Shown: positions 54,876 to 63,960 of the stretch, piece after piece
How the letters are laid out: the number at the start of each line of letters is the position of its first letter
Position numbering within the stretch: position 1 is the stretch's first letter
Origin: Undaria pinnatifida
Lineage: Eukaryota > Sar > Phaeophyceae > Laminariales > Alariaceae
DNA length: 64,000 nucleotides
Direction: 5' to 3'
NCBI GenBank assembly: GCA_012845835.1
Contig: JABAKD010000002.1
Coordinates: 26,006,210 to 26,070,209, forward strand
Program-made: the position numbers and the translations under genes
The notes under the pieces: generated by a model
Database searches by the model: none
The model's input: the letters and a program-made list of their open reading frames with translations, nothing else
What the model was told of the DNA's origin: nothing

Positions 54876-57800
54876 GCTGCTGCTACTGTTACTGCTGCTA
54901 CTACTACTGCTACTATTACTGCTGCTGCTGCCACTACTACTAGTGATGCTGTAAAAGGATCCTGATATATATGTTGACATTTTAGTTTTTTTCGAAGTTC
55001 ATATCATGCAGCTGCTGTACATACAGCCCACACGGAAGTGCCTGCGGCGAGGCAAAAACAAAACATCACAATTTCATGCGTACAAAAAACGAAAAACAGT
55101 CGTACGACAGGTCGTGCGTGGTGCGTGCTGTGTGTTCCCGTTGTGCGGCGGAGAAAAACACAATCGTCACAATTCATGCGGATGAAAAAACAGTCGCACG
55201 AGAGGTTTTATATGGCAGCCGCGAGGCGGTGTCAAGTCGTGGCAAGTCCAAACGTCTCCCCTTGGTTATTTCCCAGAATTCCCGGCTTTGAAGGCTCAAC
55301 GCACGTCCCACGGACCTCGGCCGGGGCCCGCACTTGCGCTGTGGTGTACATGCGGGTCCCCTGCGGGCCCCGCGGCGGAGAGCACGAGAGAAGAACCCAG
55401 AGGCCGGAAGAGGAAGAAATGCCGAAGTGCGAAAAAATGTCAATTTTATACCTGGTACATAGTATTATACGCAGTACTTGTAGTAGTGCTGCTGACAACA
55501 GAGGGAGAAAGGGTCTACTGGTATACTGTACGGGGAAGTACTGATGGTGATGCTTCGAACAAAGGGATTGTTAGCCTTTTCGCGTTCCTGCGGCAGCGAC
55601 ATCAGAAGGTCACCGGGCAACACGGACGTATTATGCCTATACAGTAAGGGTCCTCCAATAAAGCGGTCTGGGTAAGGTGGTATCCCGATATCCGGCGGTC
55701 AAAATCGCTCGGCGCGGCTTGGGAAGTGCACTCAGAACCTGGAACAAATGAGGGTCGGGTCGGGATAAGTCGGGTCGGGTCTGGTCTGGTGGAGTCGAGT
55801 CGGGTCGGGTCGGGTCGGGTCTGGTCGGGTCAGTCTCCGGTGGGAAGCCCGTCAAGGCGGTCATCTTGCTCTGGCACACCACCGTCTTACTCCGGGGCTC
55901 CTACTGTACGAAAAGCGCGTGCACCTCACCCATACGAATAGCACCATGGTAAGAGATACGAGTGCAGTGCACCGTAGCTGACGGCTATTGTCCTGACCGG
56001 GTGGACTACCACCACACCAGTACCTTTTGTGTGTCCTCCTGTCCTGTCCAGCCCCGCAGATCGTCGTTCGTCATGACCTCCGTGGTGCATTGTCGACTGT
56101 ATCAATACTCGTGCATACAAAAAAGCTCTTTGTGTACTCGTACGAGTACTCGAACAATACTCGAGAGTAGCAGAATGGCTCTCCAATCAAATGTACCAGG
56201 GTATGTATATGGTACCCGGGTACGATATGATGTACCAGGGTATGATGTGATACCCTGGTAGGTGTTGGTTCACACAGTATCAAAGTAGAACCACTCATCG
56301 CTCTAGCTACTGGCAGTGTAAGCGCCCGATTGTTTGCCTGGCCGTGCACGTACTCGTGTATAGCCGGCAGGACTCCGCGCCGGACGATGTATAGCTGGTA
56401 GGACTCCGCGCCGGACGATATCTGAATCCTCGTACTGTTTTCATGGCGTACCAGTATGTGCCAAAGAGCCAGCGCCCGAAGTTGATGCTTAAGATTATTC
56501 CTACAAATTTCTGCCCGCGGCGCCGGAGAAACCGGTGCTTCATGTCAACGCTTTCTTCGACGGCATCAGTACGAGCATCAAGGAGTTTTTGAAGAACCTG
56601 GATCCCGTGTTCAAAACTGCACCAGTAGTACGTGCGGGGCCCGTAACGTACGGTGTTTTTAGTGTGGAAGTTACGAAAAAAACTCATCACATGTGAAGTG
56701 TAACATGGCCATTTTTTCCGATAGTTTTTTTTTTTTTCCGAAATTAATCCCGAGGACAACGTTCATACTGTGCATACAAGTCGGCCAAGGGTTTGGGTTT
56801 ACGGTTCACGCTAGGAAATGGTTTTATGGCGTTTAGTGCACAAATGCCTCATACATAGGCGGCCCGGCTGCGCCCCCTTTTGTACGGACTACCTATTTAG
56901 AATTAGCGTGAGATATATTTTTTAGTGGGAACAGTTAAGCATGGTACGGGGTGTTTGTCGGCGTCCCCGATGGGGTAGTAGGCAAACCTCGTCCCTGTTA
57001 ACTTCAAGGTCGTGGAATCAAGTCTCACCGAGCGCATACTAATGCTCATAGGGAGCTTTTCTTGCGGAAAAATCGACGAGCGGAAAGCGCGAGAGCGTGA
57101 CTTAGCAAAATCGATGAAAATCGGCATTCAACATACAAAAGATGGGAATGTTGAACCCTAAGCGCGATGGTGATGAAGACGAGTACCTGGGGGGAGAAGG
57201 GGAGACACCTGTGACCACAGCCTGCCCAGGAAATTGCTGAGGGTAAAAACCTGTTGAGGGTTGAACTGGAGAGTACGAGTGATGATTGAAAATAGAAGAC
57301 AAAAAAGTAGTGGCCCCTCTCTAGCGCCGGTATATGCCAACCGGAACTACCGGCAGTATAGCAGCAACCCGTACTACCCCGCATACTGCCATTATTAGTT
57401 GTTCCCCATGTGTGCCAAGCGATTTCACAGGCGCTATAGCGGGCAACCGGCACTACAGAGGGACCACTACTGCTGTATGGTAGCGATCAGGGAAGATGTC
57501 TGCGGTGCGAAGAAGGGAGCAACTTGGTCCGACAGTCATGCCCGTTTTTGTTTTGCCCATTGGTGCTGCGAGCTGGGAACTGGGTCCCGAATTTTTTTCC
57601 CTCTTGATGCTCATGAAAAGGTTGCCGTGTGTAGAGAGAGAATCCAGGCACGCGATGGTTTATGGTAGTACCGTAGTGATAGTGCCGGTTGCCCGCTATA
57701 GCGCCTGTAAAATTGCGTGGCACACATGGGGAACAAGCAGCAGTGGCAGCATGGGCAGTAGCGCGGGTTGCCGCTTTAGTGCAGGTAGTTACGGCGGGCA

Positions 57801-60674
57801 CGTACCCGCACCATACAGGGGCTGCTACTATACTAGTATCACAACATCACACCTGGCTTCACACGTGTTCGCTGCCTCTTGACCTCCCTGCCGCGACACG
57901 ATTCGTCTAGTAGTACAATTAACTGTTTTGGGAATTCAGAGAGAACTGTTGTCGACTAAAAATCTTACGGTTACGATATTGGCCACACGAAGCGACCCAG
58001 GCTGCCTAGGTAGGGGACGCGTTCGATGTGCAACGTAGGGACAGACGCACGCTTCGATAGAGGTAGCAGAGTTTGGCTGTTTTTTTTTTCGGAACGACGG
58101 GGCTCCTTAACCCCTTTACAGCCCCCAAATCCCTCCCTATACTAAATTCAAGTAAATTAGTAGAATAGAAGGGTTTCCCGTTGGAAAGGCGTTACCCAAA
58201 AATCGTCGGAATTTTATTCCTCCTTTTTGTGCAGTATTTTTTCGTCGTATAGTAATAGTATAACTCCGTGTAGGCCATGGGATTGTTCATCAGTTGGCTC
58301 TTTTTTTTCCTTCTTTTTACAGTATAACTCCGTATAGGCCCTGGGATTGTTCATCAGGTGGCACTTTTTTTCTAGATCTACTCAGTTGAGAAGCCTCGGG
58401 GTGGGGGAGGGAACGGAGGGGGGGGGGGGGGGGGGGGGGCGATAGCGTAGCATGTGTTGGCATGCATCTATATATAACACGCGCTCGGCATGATAATACT
58501 TGGGCTGCTGTTAAGATGATATCCCTGCAAGTAGACGGTAGATAAGAACCAAAGTTGTCGTCTTTTAGCTTTGAGGTCAATACCTGTCGGTTTCCCGAAG
58601 AGTCAATCTTCCCGAAGGGTTATGCCTCGGCTGGATTCGTGCCTCTCTCGTCGGAGGTGAGGTTGGGTTTGGTTTGGGTTTGGGATGGGTTGGGTTTGAC
58701 TACCCGTTGAGGACACATTCATATCGAACCGAAAAAATCTACGAGCGAGGTAAAATCAAGCGTCCACTGCGGGAGGAGCGGGCAGCAGTACGAGTGGCGT
58801 CATTGCTAAAACGCGTGTCTTTGCAGCTCCCTGCGACGCATCTCGGGCGTACGCCCGATCGAAGTGTCACACGCAGTTTGTAAATTTTGAGTGAAGTTTC
58901 AATGAAAAGGTTTTCGACCTCACAGCTGAAGCGTGTTGCTTTATCAATGGCAAGGTTTTCAATCCCACAGCTGAAGCTTTTTTGTTTTTTTTCATTGTTC
59001 TGGATGTCTGCTACCTACCCCAGCAACTCTCCTTCGCGTGGCCGATGATGTACGTAATTTTCAATTTTGTTGGGCGAATGTTCCCTCTCGGAAGTCCCAA
59101 TGAGGCCAATACTGCTGTACGTACCGCGGTACACTCAATCACTCACGCGTTCGCGCGTTCCACCTTCCTTTTTTGTTATCCAACTTGTGCGCTTCTCGCG
59201 GTTTTTCGCTCACTGCTGACACTCCGTCACATGCATATTTCCCCGCCATGCTTTTTTTTTCTGCTTTTTTTTTCTGCGTACAGTATGACGAGTGGGTGAA
59301 AATCAGCTCTCGTCGTCTGGCCCCTCCCAAGACAAAGACCTACCAAGACGGCGGTCGCCTCTGCGTTGGGCATCGCATCGAAGCGCAGGACGACAATGGC
59401 GAGGTATTACTTGTTAGGAGCCAAGGGGGATTATCAGACTCTACTTGACGCCGTCGTCTTCGTGTGCCTGAGTCTCCATGTCCCGTGCCCCGCCCGGCCA
59501 CCAGGATCTCCCGAAAAAACGATTCTTGATGTTGAACCGTTGTGTGCGTCGTGTACGGTGTGTTCTGCTTCCTCCTACTTGTACCCACGCACATAGTTGA
59601 CGGTAGTGACAAACATCCACTATTAGTAGCCCGAGTTCCCACGAGAGATACAGAGTTGCCACGAGAGGTACAGTATATTAATACCATACGTTTGCTCAAG
59701 AGGCACATCTTTCTGCTCGTACTGTGTAGTATTTGTATGAAATCAGTCCATTAACAAATAAAAGGAATCTCTTTTTGGTGTTAGCGCTGTTTCGGCCCAG
59801 GTACGTAGACGATACAAACAAAAGAAGTGCGATCTTGCCAACTGTCTTGTCCAGCTGAGAGGTAATATGTGAGCGCGGGGTAGTACGAGCAGTGTCGTGC
59901 AATTCCTTGCGCCGTGACTCAGGGACTAAACTTGCCATGACCCTATCCAGCAGTCCGCGTTACTTCGTGTGGCCTATGGTGCACCCAAGACACGTTCGGT
60001 TGACATGTTTTACTCCCAAGGCTCTAAACATCTGCACCACACCCCTGATGCCACCACCCCGCCCCCGCCACTACCACCACCGCCATCAACACCAACGCCA
60101 ACACCAACACCACCAACACCGACACCAACACCACCAACACCAACACCACAACCACAACTACCACCACCACCACCACCCCACCGCCACCACCCCACCGCCA
60201 CCACCCCACCGCCACCACCCCCACTACCTCCACCACCACCACCACCCCTCCTCCCAACCTCCACCCCGCCCCCACCGCTCTTTCCCCCACCCCCCCGCCC
60301 CCCGCCCCCCGCCCCCCGCCCCCGCCCCCGCCCCCCGCCCCCGCCCCCGCCCCCGCCCCCCGCGGCCCCCCCCGCCCCCCCCCGCCCCCCCCGCCCCCCC
60401 CGCCCCCCCCGCCCCCCCCCGCCACTGCCACCACCTACCACTCGGCGTTTTAGTGGATGCAAGCCTTCGTGGCGGATGTACACCCGGATGGCAGGGCCCT
60501 CGTCAAGTTCGTCCGGCGCGACAACAGGCCAGACATTTTGGTGCGGCCAGGCGGGGGAAGGGTTCGGCAGTTTGGACCTTATCGCGCCATGCCGAGGGGG
60601 AAAACGTCCGCGCGACAAGCGTCGCTTGCCCCTGGGCAGCAGCACGTCCGGCAAATCGCCGAGCTGAGCAGCAG
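50092..60674 (+). CDS. Polyglutamine protein with tandem Tudor-knot/chromo-barrel domains, partial
   Basis: Three exons are supported: 50092-50760, 59284-59403 and 60454-60674, joined in phase 0; more exons are expected at both ends. Exon 1 follows 'cccctgtgcag', carries a CAG-encoded polyGln tract and ends with LDVEDTVRRWCEASVIAVDE and VLVTYTYWAQQ. Exon 2 continues YDEWVKISSRRLAPPKTKT, completing a classic '...W..xYDEWV..SxRLAP' Tudor-knot/chromo-barrel fold. It then starts a second one, VGHRIEAQDDNGE, which exon 3 continues as WMQAFVADVHPDGRALVKFV and DILVRPGGGRVRQFG. Such domains bind methylated histone tails or other peptides, often in chromatin or ubiquitin-ligase proteins; the partner here is unknown. 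Intron 1 is 8523 bp and full of mobile DNA, including an antisense gag. The exon 3 donor is taken as AGCAG|GTGGGG. There is no start codon in exon 1. Confidence 0.72.
50236..50290 (+). repeat. (CAG)n coding repeat, polyGln
   Basis: A nearly pure CAG run inside exon 1 of the Tudor-knot gene encodes about 18 consecutive Gln, with further CAG clusters at 50437-50460 and 50500-50507. Length variation between individuals is likely. Confidence 0.85.
50795..51003 (-). mobile_element. tRNA-derived SINE, copy 4, 5'-truncated
   Basis: Body and tail match copies 1-3, but the tRNA-like head with both boxes is missing, as expected for 5' truncation in target-primed insertion. It lies antisense about 35 bp inside intron 1 of the Tudor-knot gene. 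Its reversed A tail plus 'ctactttccag' forms a ready 3' splice site. Confidence 0.7.
51230..51710 (+). repeat. Dispersed repeat family A, copy 3
   Basis: This copy shows the full layout: an internal near-tandem pair of 'gacttacaggata...' segments (51236 and 51428) followed by the common 3' half. It matches copy 4 (53998-54485) in order and orientation 2.77 kb away. Confidence 0.8.
52091..52240 (+). repeat. Local repeat, left copy (also at 53802-53945)
   Basis: 'atgccgtagctccaattcat' and the following C-rich text ('cacccgcaccatcgcctag', 'tatacattcatgcgacctaa') recur at 53802. The two copies bracket the gag element. Confidence 0.75.
52353..52428 (+). repeat. Direct repeat at 3' end of gag element
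   Basis: About 70 bp including 'agacacgcctaagctaggca' and 'ggtctactgaccagaaagta', almost identical to 53447-53514. It overlaps the 3' end of the gag frame, replacing the expected zinc-knuckle end. Confidence 0.85.
52370..53284 (-). CDS. Retrotransposon Gag-like protein, C-terminus truncated
   Basis: Complete frame from ATG 53284 to TAG 52370 (304 residues). It has a Gag-capsid-like helical body (VDRIYAVHSRLEQYFENPSA, then LVAGLNPPEFKLKVEHQLEM and EVFYLVREVAVAWRAVEMAD) and a basic linker. It ends in VVTYFECRKPAPLRPRG, where a CCHC zinc knuckle would be expected but only its first Cys remains. The end coincides with the 70-bp repeat that also precedes the ATG, so the downstream protease and polymerase part has been lost between repeat copies. 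It lies antisense in the large intron of the Tudor-knot gene. The open frame suggests a recent insertion. The superfamily (Gypsy or Copia) is not certain. Confidence 0.6.
   Translation of the reverse strand: MSQSRSQRGGAAAAEGGGSQGPTSADREVRIGLNDLILGNGPGAPQYGRVFSQAASLRFYTQYAENERAMELSNNVQSISRPVLSVAQLLRQSIRSCLSRTYFDGTELQEDDSREALAKHAECWTDDSVDPSIAAAEVCRQVTMGSEPTAVDRIYAVHSRLEQYFENPSAKRVFRDTLGAYKKGPAVVISKALVAGLNPPEFKLKVEHQLEMRGAWKDKPQEVFYLVREVAVAWRAVEMADKQRHQTRTGRVNSRGQSSAKPFPGVSAGGAADKASTAVVTYFECRKPAPLRPRGNTFWSVDLA
53447..53514 (+). repeat. Direct repeat in leader of gag element
   Basis: Second copy of the 70-bp repeat (see 52353-52428), about 160 bp upstream of the gag ATG in the gag direction. It includes the near-palindrome GCCTAAGCTAGGC. 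Confidence 0.85.
53515..53800 (-). mobile_element. Possible 5' LTR and primer-binding site of gag element
   Basis: In the gag direction this stretch precedes the leader repeat and contains 'gaatggcgccgacc' (53511-53524). The TGGCGCC core resembles a tRNA primer-binding site. The DNA before it has no coding signal and could be a solo LTR ending near 53535. No matching second LTR is seen on the other side, so this is tentative. Confidence 0.27.
53998..54485 (+). repeat. Dispersed repeat family A, copy 4
   Basis: Same layout as copy 3, preceded by C runs at 53949-53967. A minor internal insertion gives 'ccctggtacaagctacactg'. Confidence 0.8.
54838..54945 (+). repeat. (CTA/CTG)n microsatellite
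   Basis: About 35 triplets of CTA and CTG. The Leu-, Thr- and Ser-rich frames over it are artefacts. Confidence 0.9.
55748..55835 (+). repeat. (GGGTC)n pentamer array
   Basis: 'gggtcgggtcgggtcgggtc' with variants GGTCT and GAGTC, about 17 units. The Asp/Arg/Pro-rich minus-strand frame here is a repeat artefact. Confidence 0.85.
56925..57260 (+). mobile_element. tRNA-derived SINE, copy 5, plus strand, diverged
   Basis: The only plus-strand copy. The tRNA-like head 'gtccccgatggggtagtagg' (A-box region) is followed by 'gtggaatcaagtctc' (B-box region), then the shared body ('gaaagcgcgagagcgtgact', 'cacctgtgaccaca'). It is clearly older or from another subfamily. Confidence 0.65.
57325..57823. 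repeat. Imperfect inverted repeat, ~140-bp arms
   Basis: 'cacaggcgctatagcgggca' then 'accggcactac' (57426-57458) is the reverse complement of text at 57680-57710. The pairing continues outward with changes to about 57325 and 57823. The arms belong to the dispersed 'agtgccggttg' element, so this is two copies inserted in opposite directions around about 220 bp. Confidence 0.65.
58040..58465 (+). mobile_element. MITE family copy, long form
   Basis: Left end 'cgcttcgatagaggtagcag', middle 'acggggctccttaacccctt' and 'aggccatgggattgttcatc' (present twice, 58265 and 58330), right end 'gcgatagcgtagcatgtgtt'. A run of 22 G (58419-58440) precedes the right end. Confidence 0.6.
59404..60453 (+). other. 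Intron 2 of Tudor-knot gene with (CCA) and (CCCCG) arrays
   Basis: From about 60030 to 60430 the intron is CCA/CCACCACC triplets, then CCCGCCCCC-type arrays, ending about 25 nt before the acceptor GCGTTTTAG|TGG. The long Pro- and His-rich frames across it are not coding: the flanking exons read through precisely when it is removed. The minus strand could form G-quadruplexes. Confidence 0.7.
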
Positions 60675-62099
60675 GTGGGGAGGTGTACTCATGTTTTGCT
60701 TGCTATAGTCTTTTAGCCATTGGCCACGCATCCCTTTTGAGACGGAACGCCGTTCCTACTCCTGTTTAAAGAGAGCTTCAACGTTTGGGAGCTCATCACG
60801 TTTTTTCTCCGTATTACACTAGAGTTTTTTTTGATATCTCATCATCTTATCCTCTTCCTTTCGCCCTCCGTGGCCACTAGACTATAGCCTTATAGAGTAA
60901 AAAACGGGGGTGGTATATGATAGTGATATGTACTCCCCAATAAAACATGACTAAGCTCTGTACGTTGACATATCTAGTCATATAGGTGTCGTGCGCATTA
61001 TTCCATATATCGCCATGATATCTTGTATGTAAGTGATGCATACCCTGATATATCACAAAAATGCCCAATATGTTACCAATAGATAGGACTATACGAGATG
61101 GCAATATAATACGATATGATATATATATCAAATGAAATATATCATATGCAGGCCTAAACACGACTGGGTGTATGGAAATATAATATGGTATAGGGGGTGA
61201 TATATAGGGTAAGGGTATACCGATACCAGGCTCTAGTCCCAAAACTCCGGAGTACCCCAAGCCCCCGTCTGACCTTCGGCGGCCTTCGGCGGCTCGTGAA
61301 CGCGCACTGCTCATTGCATATAAGTCGCAGTAGGGCGGAATGGAATACCCACATGTGTACTTTATGTGTTCCTCCTCTGGGGTGACATCGTTTCTGCGTG
61401 CTGTCCCTCGGAGAGGGCGGTTAATTTTGATACTCGAGATGTCCCCGGGGATACTATTGAGGTAGGGTGGACTTGGTCAAAGTAGATGGAAAAAAATCGT
61501 TCTCCGGCGATAATAGCGTTTTCACCGTATTTCGGCCGTTCGGGGGAGGGGGGGCAACACAAGGGGACTGGGGCATTGACAGAGGACATTACGGTTCTCC
61601 ACATATCGGGAAAATGTGTGGCTTTGTATATTATATAGCGCATATAACATCATATAGGCAGATATATCACTTGATATCGGTCATGATATTTTGTATACCG
61701 TATATCACATCGCAGTGTATCACACTATACTCCTCGTCAGTTCTTGCTTAAACCGCGATATCCTTTCGTATTATATAATACGCTAACGTGGTCGTGGCGT
61801 TTCTTCGGATGTTTGAAAACATGTAACACCCCCCCAAAAAAGCTGCGACTCCCGAGCTCCACTCGGCCACCGGCGGCCTCGCGGTGCCGCCACTTCCCAT
61901 CCGCATAGCAGCACTACGACGTGCCGGCGAAAGAACGGCCGTCGGTGCCCCACCTCGGCGACGGGGAAGCGTGGAAATCGCCCTCCCGGGGACGGCTCGC
62001 TTGCCCCCCCCCCGCTTTTTCTTCGTCGCTGCCCGCTATTTTTTTTTTTCGAACTCCAACTATATTAAGCTTTCGAATTGCGTTTTGGCCACTTGAGCC
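60675..62099. other. AT-rich region, no supported exon
   Basis: Downstream of the last supported Tudor-gene exon. It is rich in 'gatatat'-type words. A repeat end, 'gggggtgatatatagggtaa' at 61193-61212 followed by 'ccaggctctag', recurs at 63085-63280. Further Tudor-gene exons probably lie here or beyond, but none could be fixed. Confidence 0.4.
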
Positions 62100-62261
62100 A
62101 TGGACAGAGCCATGGACACGAGACGACAAGCGCGCCTGCGTCAACAGCAAGCACAACAACACCAGGACCAAACACAGCAGCATCCAGCCGTCGCCGCTCG
62201 CCGTGCGCAGAATCGGCAACGCGAGCGCTTTTCGCTAGGCCTCCGGCGTGGCGGGAAATAG
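62100..62261 (+). CDS. Small Gln/Arg-rich ORF, candidate exon
   Basis: ATG 62100 to TAG 62261, 53 residues: MDRAMDTRRQARLRQQQAQQ, a further Gln/His stretch, then AQNRQRERFSLGL. The CAG/CAA usage resembles the Gln-rich part of the Tudor-knot gene, and it could be a late exon of that gene. No splice join was established. Confidence 0.2.
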   Translation: MDRAMDTRRQARLRQQQAQQHQDQTQQHPAVAARRAQNRQRERFSLGLRRGGK

Positions 62262-63004
62262 TAAACAATTGCCAATCCCGCCCAGCCCGAGAGCATTGTA
62301 ACCAACGAATCGGCTGCTGCTCGCCTGTCAGGTGTATTGCTCTACGTACTGCTGCATTGCTGTACTGCTGTACTGGGTAGGTCCGTGGGTGGATGGTAGG
62401 TGGTGGGTGGGTGGTGGACGGTGGCTCGCTCGCTCCCCGAGATGGCCGAGTATCGTCAAAAACTGAAACTCCCCCCGTATGTTTCCTGTTTCATTCAAGA
62501 TCAAGAACCAACCAACTAACTGCTCCCCGCGTACCAGGTGTACTGCTGTACGTACTGCTGCACTGCTGTACTGCTGTATGTAGTAAAGGTTTGGTCGGTG
62601 GGTGGGCGGAGTGTACACTGCGTCGTCCGTGGTGGGTGCGTGGGCCGTTCTGTACGTGGGAGTCTTATGTCGTCCTGTGGGAGATTAACCTTTTTTTTGT
62701 TTCTAAGATACCGGCCTCTCACTGGTGCTTGGGAGCACCACCGTCCCCACTGCTGCACTCCTCTGTCCTTTACTACCGCAGGTACTGCTGCACTGCCGTA
62801 CTGCTGCCCTGTTATTATTTTGTTTTTTTTGCACTTGCATAGAGAGGATGATACCTTTACTACCGTACGCACTGCTCCACTGCCGTACTGCTGCCCTGTT
62901 ATTATTTTGTTGTTTTGGTACTCACATGCAGAAGATGATACAGCACCAATTTTGTTTTTGTCCGCCTTACCAGCCGGCAACAGGCATACTTCGGGAGTAC
63001 CACT
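62262..63004. other. GTACTGCTGC-rich simple sequence
   Basis: Repeated 'gtactgctgcactgctgtac' words (62344, 62535 and 62784 onward) and a diverged duplicate at 62768-62830/62856-62915 ('tgctgccctgttattatttt'). No gene is seen. Confidence 0.5.
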
Positions 63005-63280
63005 AGTATAGCGATGTAGCACGATATGGTATTTGCATCACATGGGCCTAAAACCTGACGTAAGCTATGGAGATATCATATCGTGTAGGGGGTGATATAT
63101 AGGGTAAGGGTATAGCGATGTAATACGATATGATATTTATATCACATGGGCCTAAAACCTGACGTAAGGTATGGAGATATCATATCGTGTGGGGGGTGAT
63201 ATATAGGGTAAGGGTATACCGCTATCATATTGTATGGGGGGTGATCTATAGGGTAAGAGTATACCGATACCAGGCTCTAG
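63005..63280 (+). repeat. ~107-bp tandem repeat, two and a half units
   Basis: 'cacatgggcctaaaacctga' and 'atatagggtaagggtata' recur at a step of about 107 bp. The last partial unit ends 'ccaggctctag', as does the related block at 61085-61240. Confidence 0.8.
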
Positions 63281-63354
63281 GGATCACCATCTATATCCTG
63301 GGATAGCGGGTGGGAATGCGAAATGCTCGTCTGTGCCACGACGATCCGAAATGC

Positions 63355-63960
63355 GTATATACAAGGTTCCACCCAACGAACAGATCGCAATCTAGATAGT
63401 CTCCATCCCATAGCAGTACTTGTGATATGTTGTGCAAGATCTGTGTCGTGCATGTCCAACCCAGTAAAAATTGTACAAGGCTCCCCACAACAAACAGATC
63501 CCGATCTAGACAATCTCGACCCTTTACCTGTGGTTATGTTATTTTGTGCGGGATCTGTGATTGATACGAGTTTGAAATATTTACAAGATTCCAATCATCT
63601 GGCATATCACGATGTAGATCATTTACATCCCATAGCAGCGGTGACGATATGTTGTGCGGGATCTGTGCACGATTCCGAAATGTTATGTTTTTGCTTTTCT
63701 TCTACCCACCGTGTCTTTATCTCTCCCTGCTGGATGACAGCTCATCTCCACCAACCTCGCTCTCTCATACTCGTATGTATCCCCTGATAAACATGTCTTC
63801 CAAATATATTGGGATCCATTCCCGCTCCACAAACCCCGGTTTTCCTACGTTCTACATCTTACCCAAGGTTTCACATGTCCGACAGATCACGATCTAGATC
63901 ATCTGCTGCAGATTATATATCTACATGTTGTGATACAGTGCGCAGGATCTGTGTTGGATC
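63355..63960 (+). repeat. ~110-bp degenerate tandem repeat
   Basis: Units beginning 'tacaaggttccacccaacga', 'tacaaggctccccacaacaa' and 'tacaagattccaatcatctg' near 63359, 63475 and 63582 share 'gatctagacaatctc'-like and 'tgttgtgcgggatctgtg' segments. A further unit follows near 63868 after unrelated sequence. It runs to the window end. Confidence 0.7.

Noticed and set aside
54688-54980. Poly-Leu, poly-Thr and poly-Ser frames
   Set aside because: All from the CTA/CTG microsatellite.
59892-60716. Long Pro/His-rich open frames on both strands
   Set aside because: They lie across CCA and CCCCG arrays. Removing 59404-60453 as an intron joins two halves of a Tudor-knot domain in frame, so the stretch is intronic.
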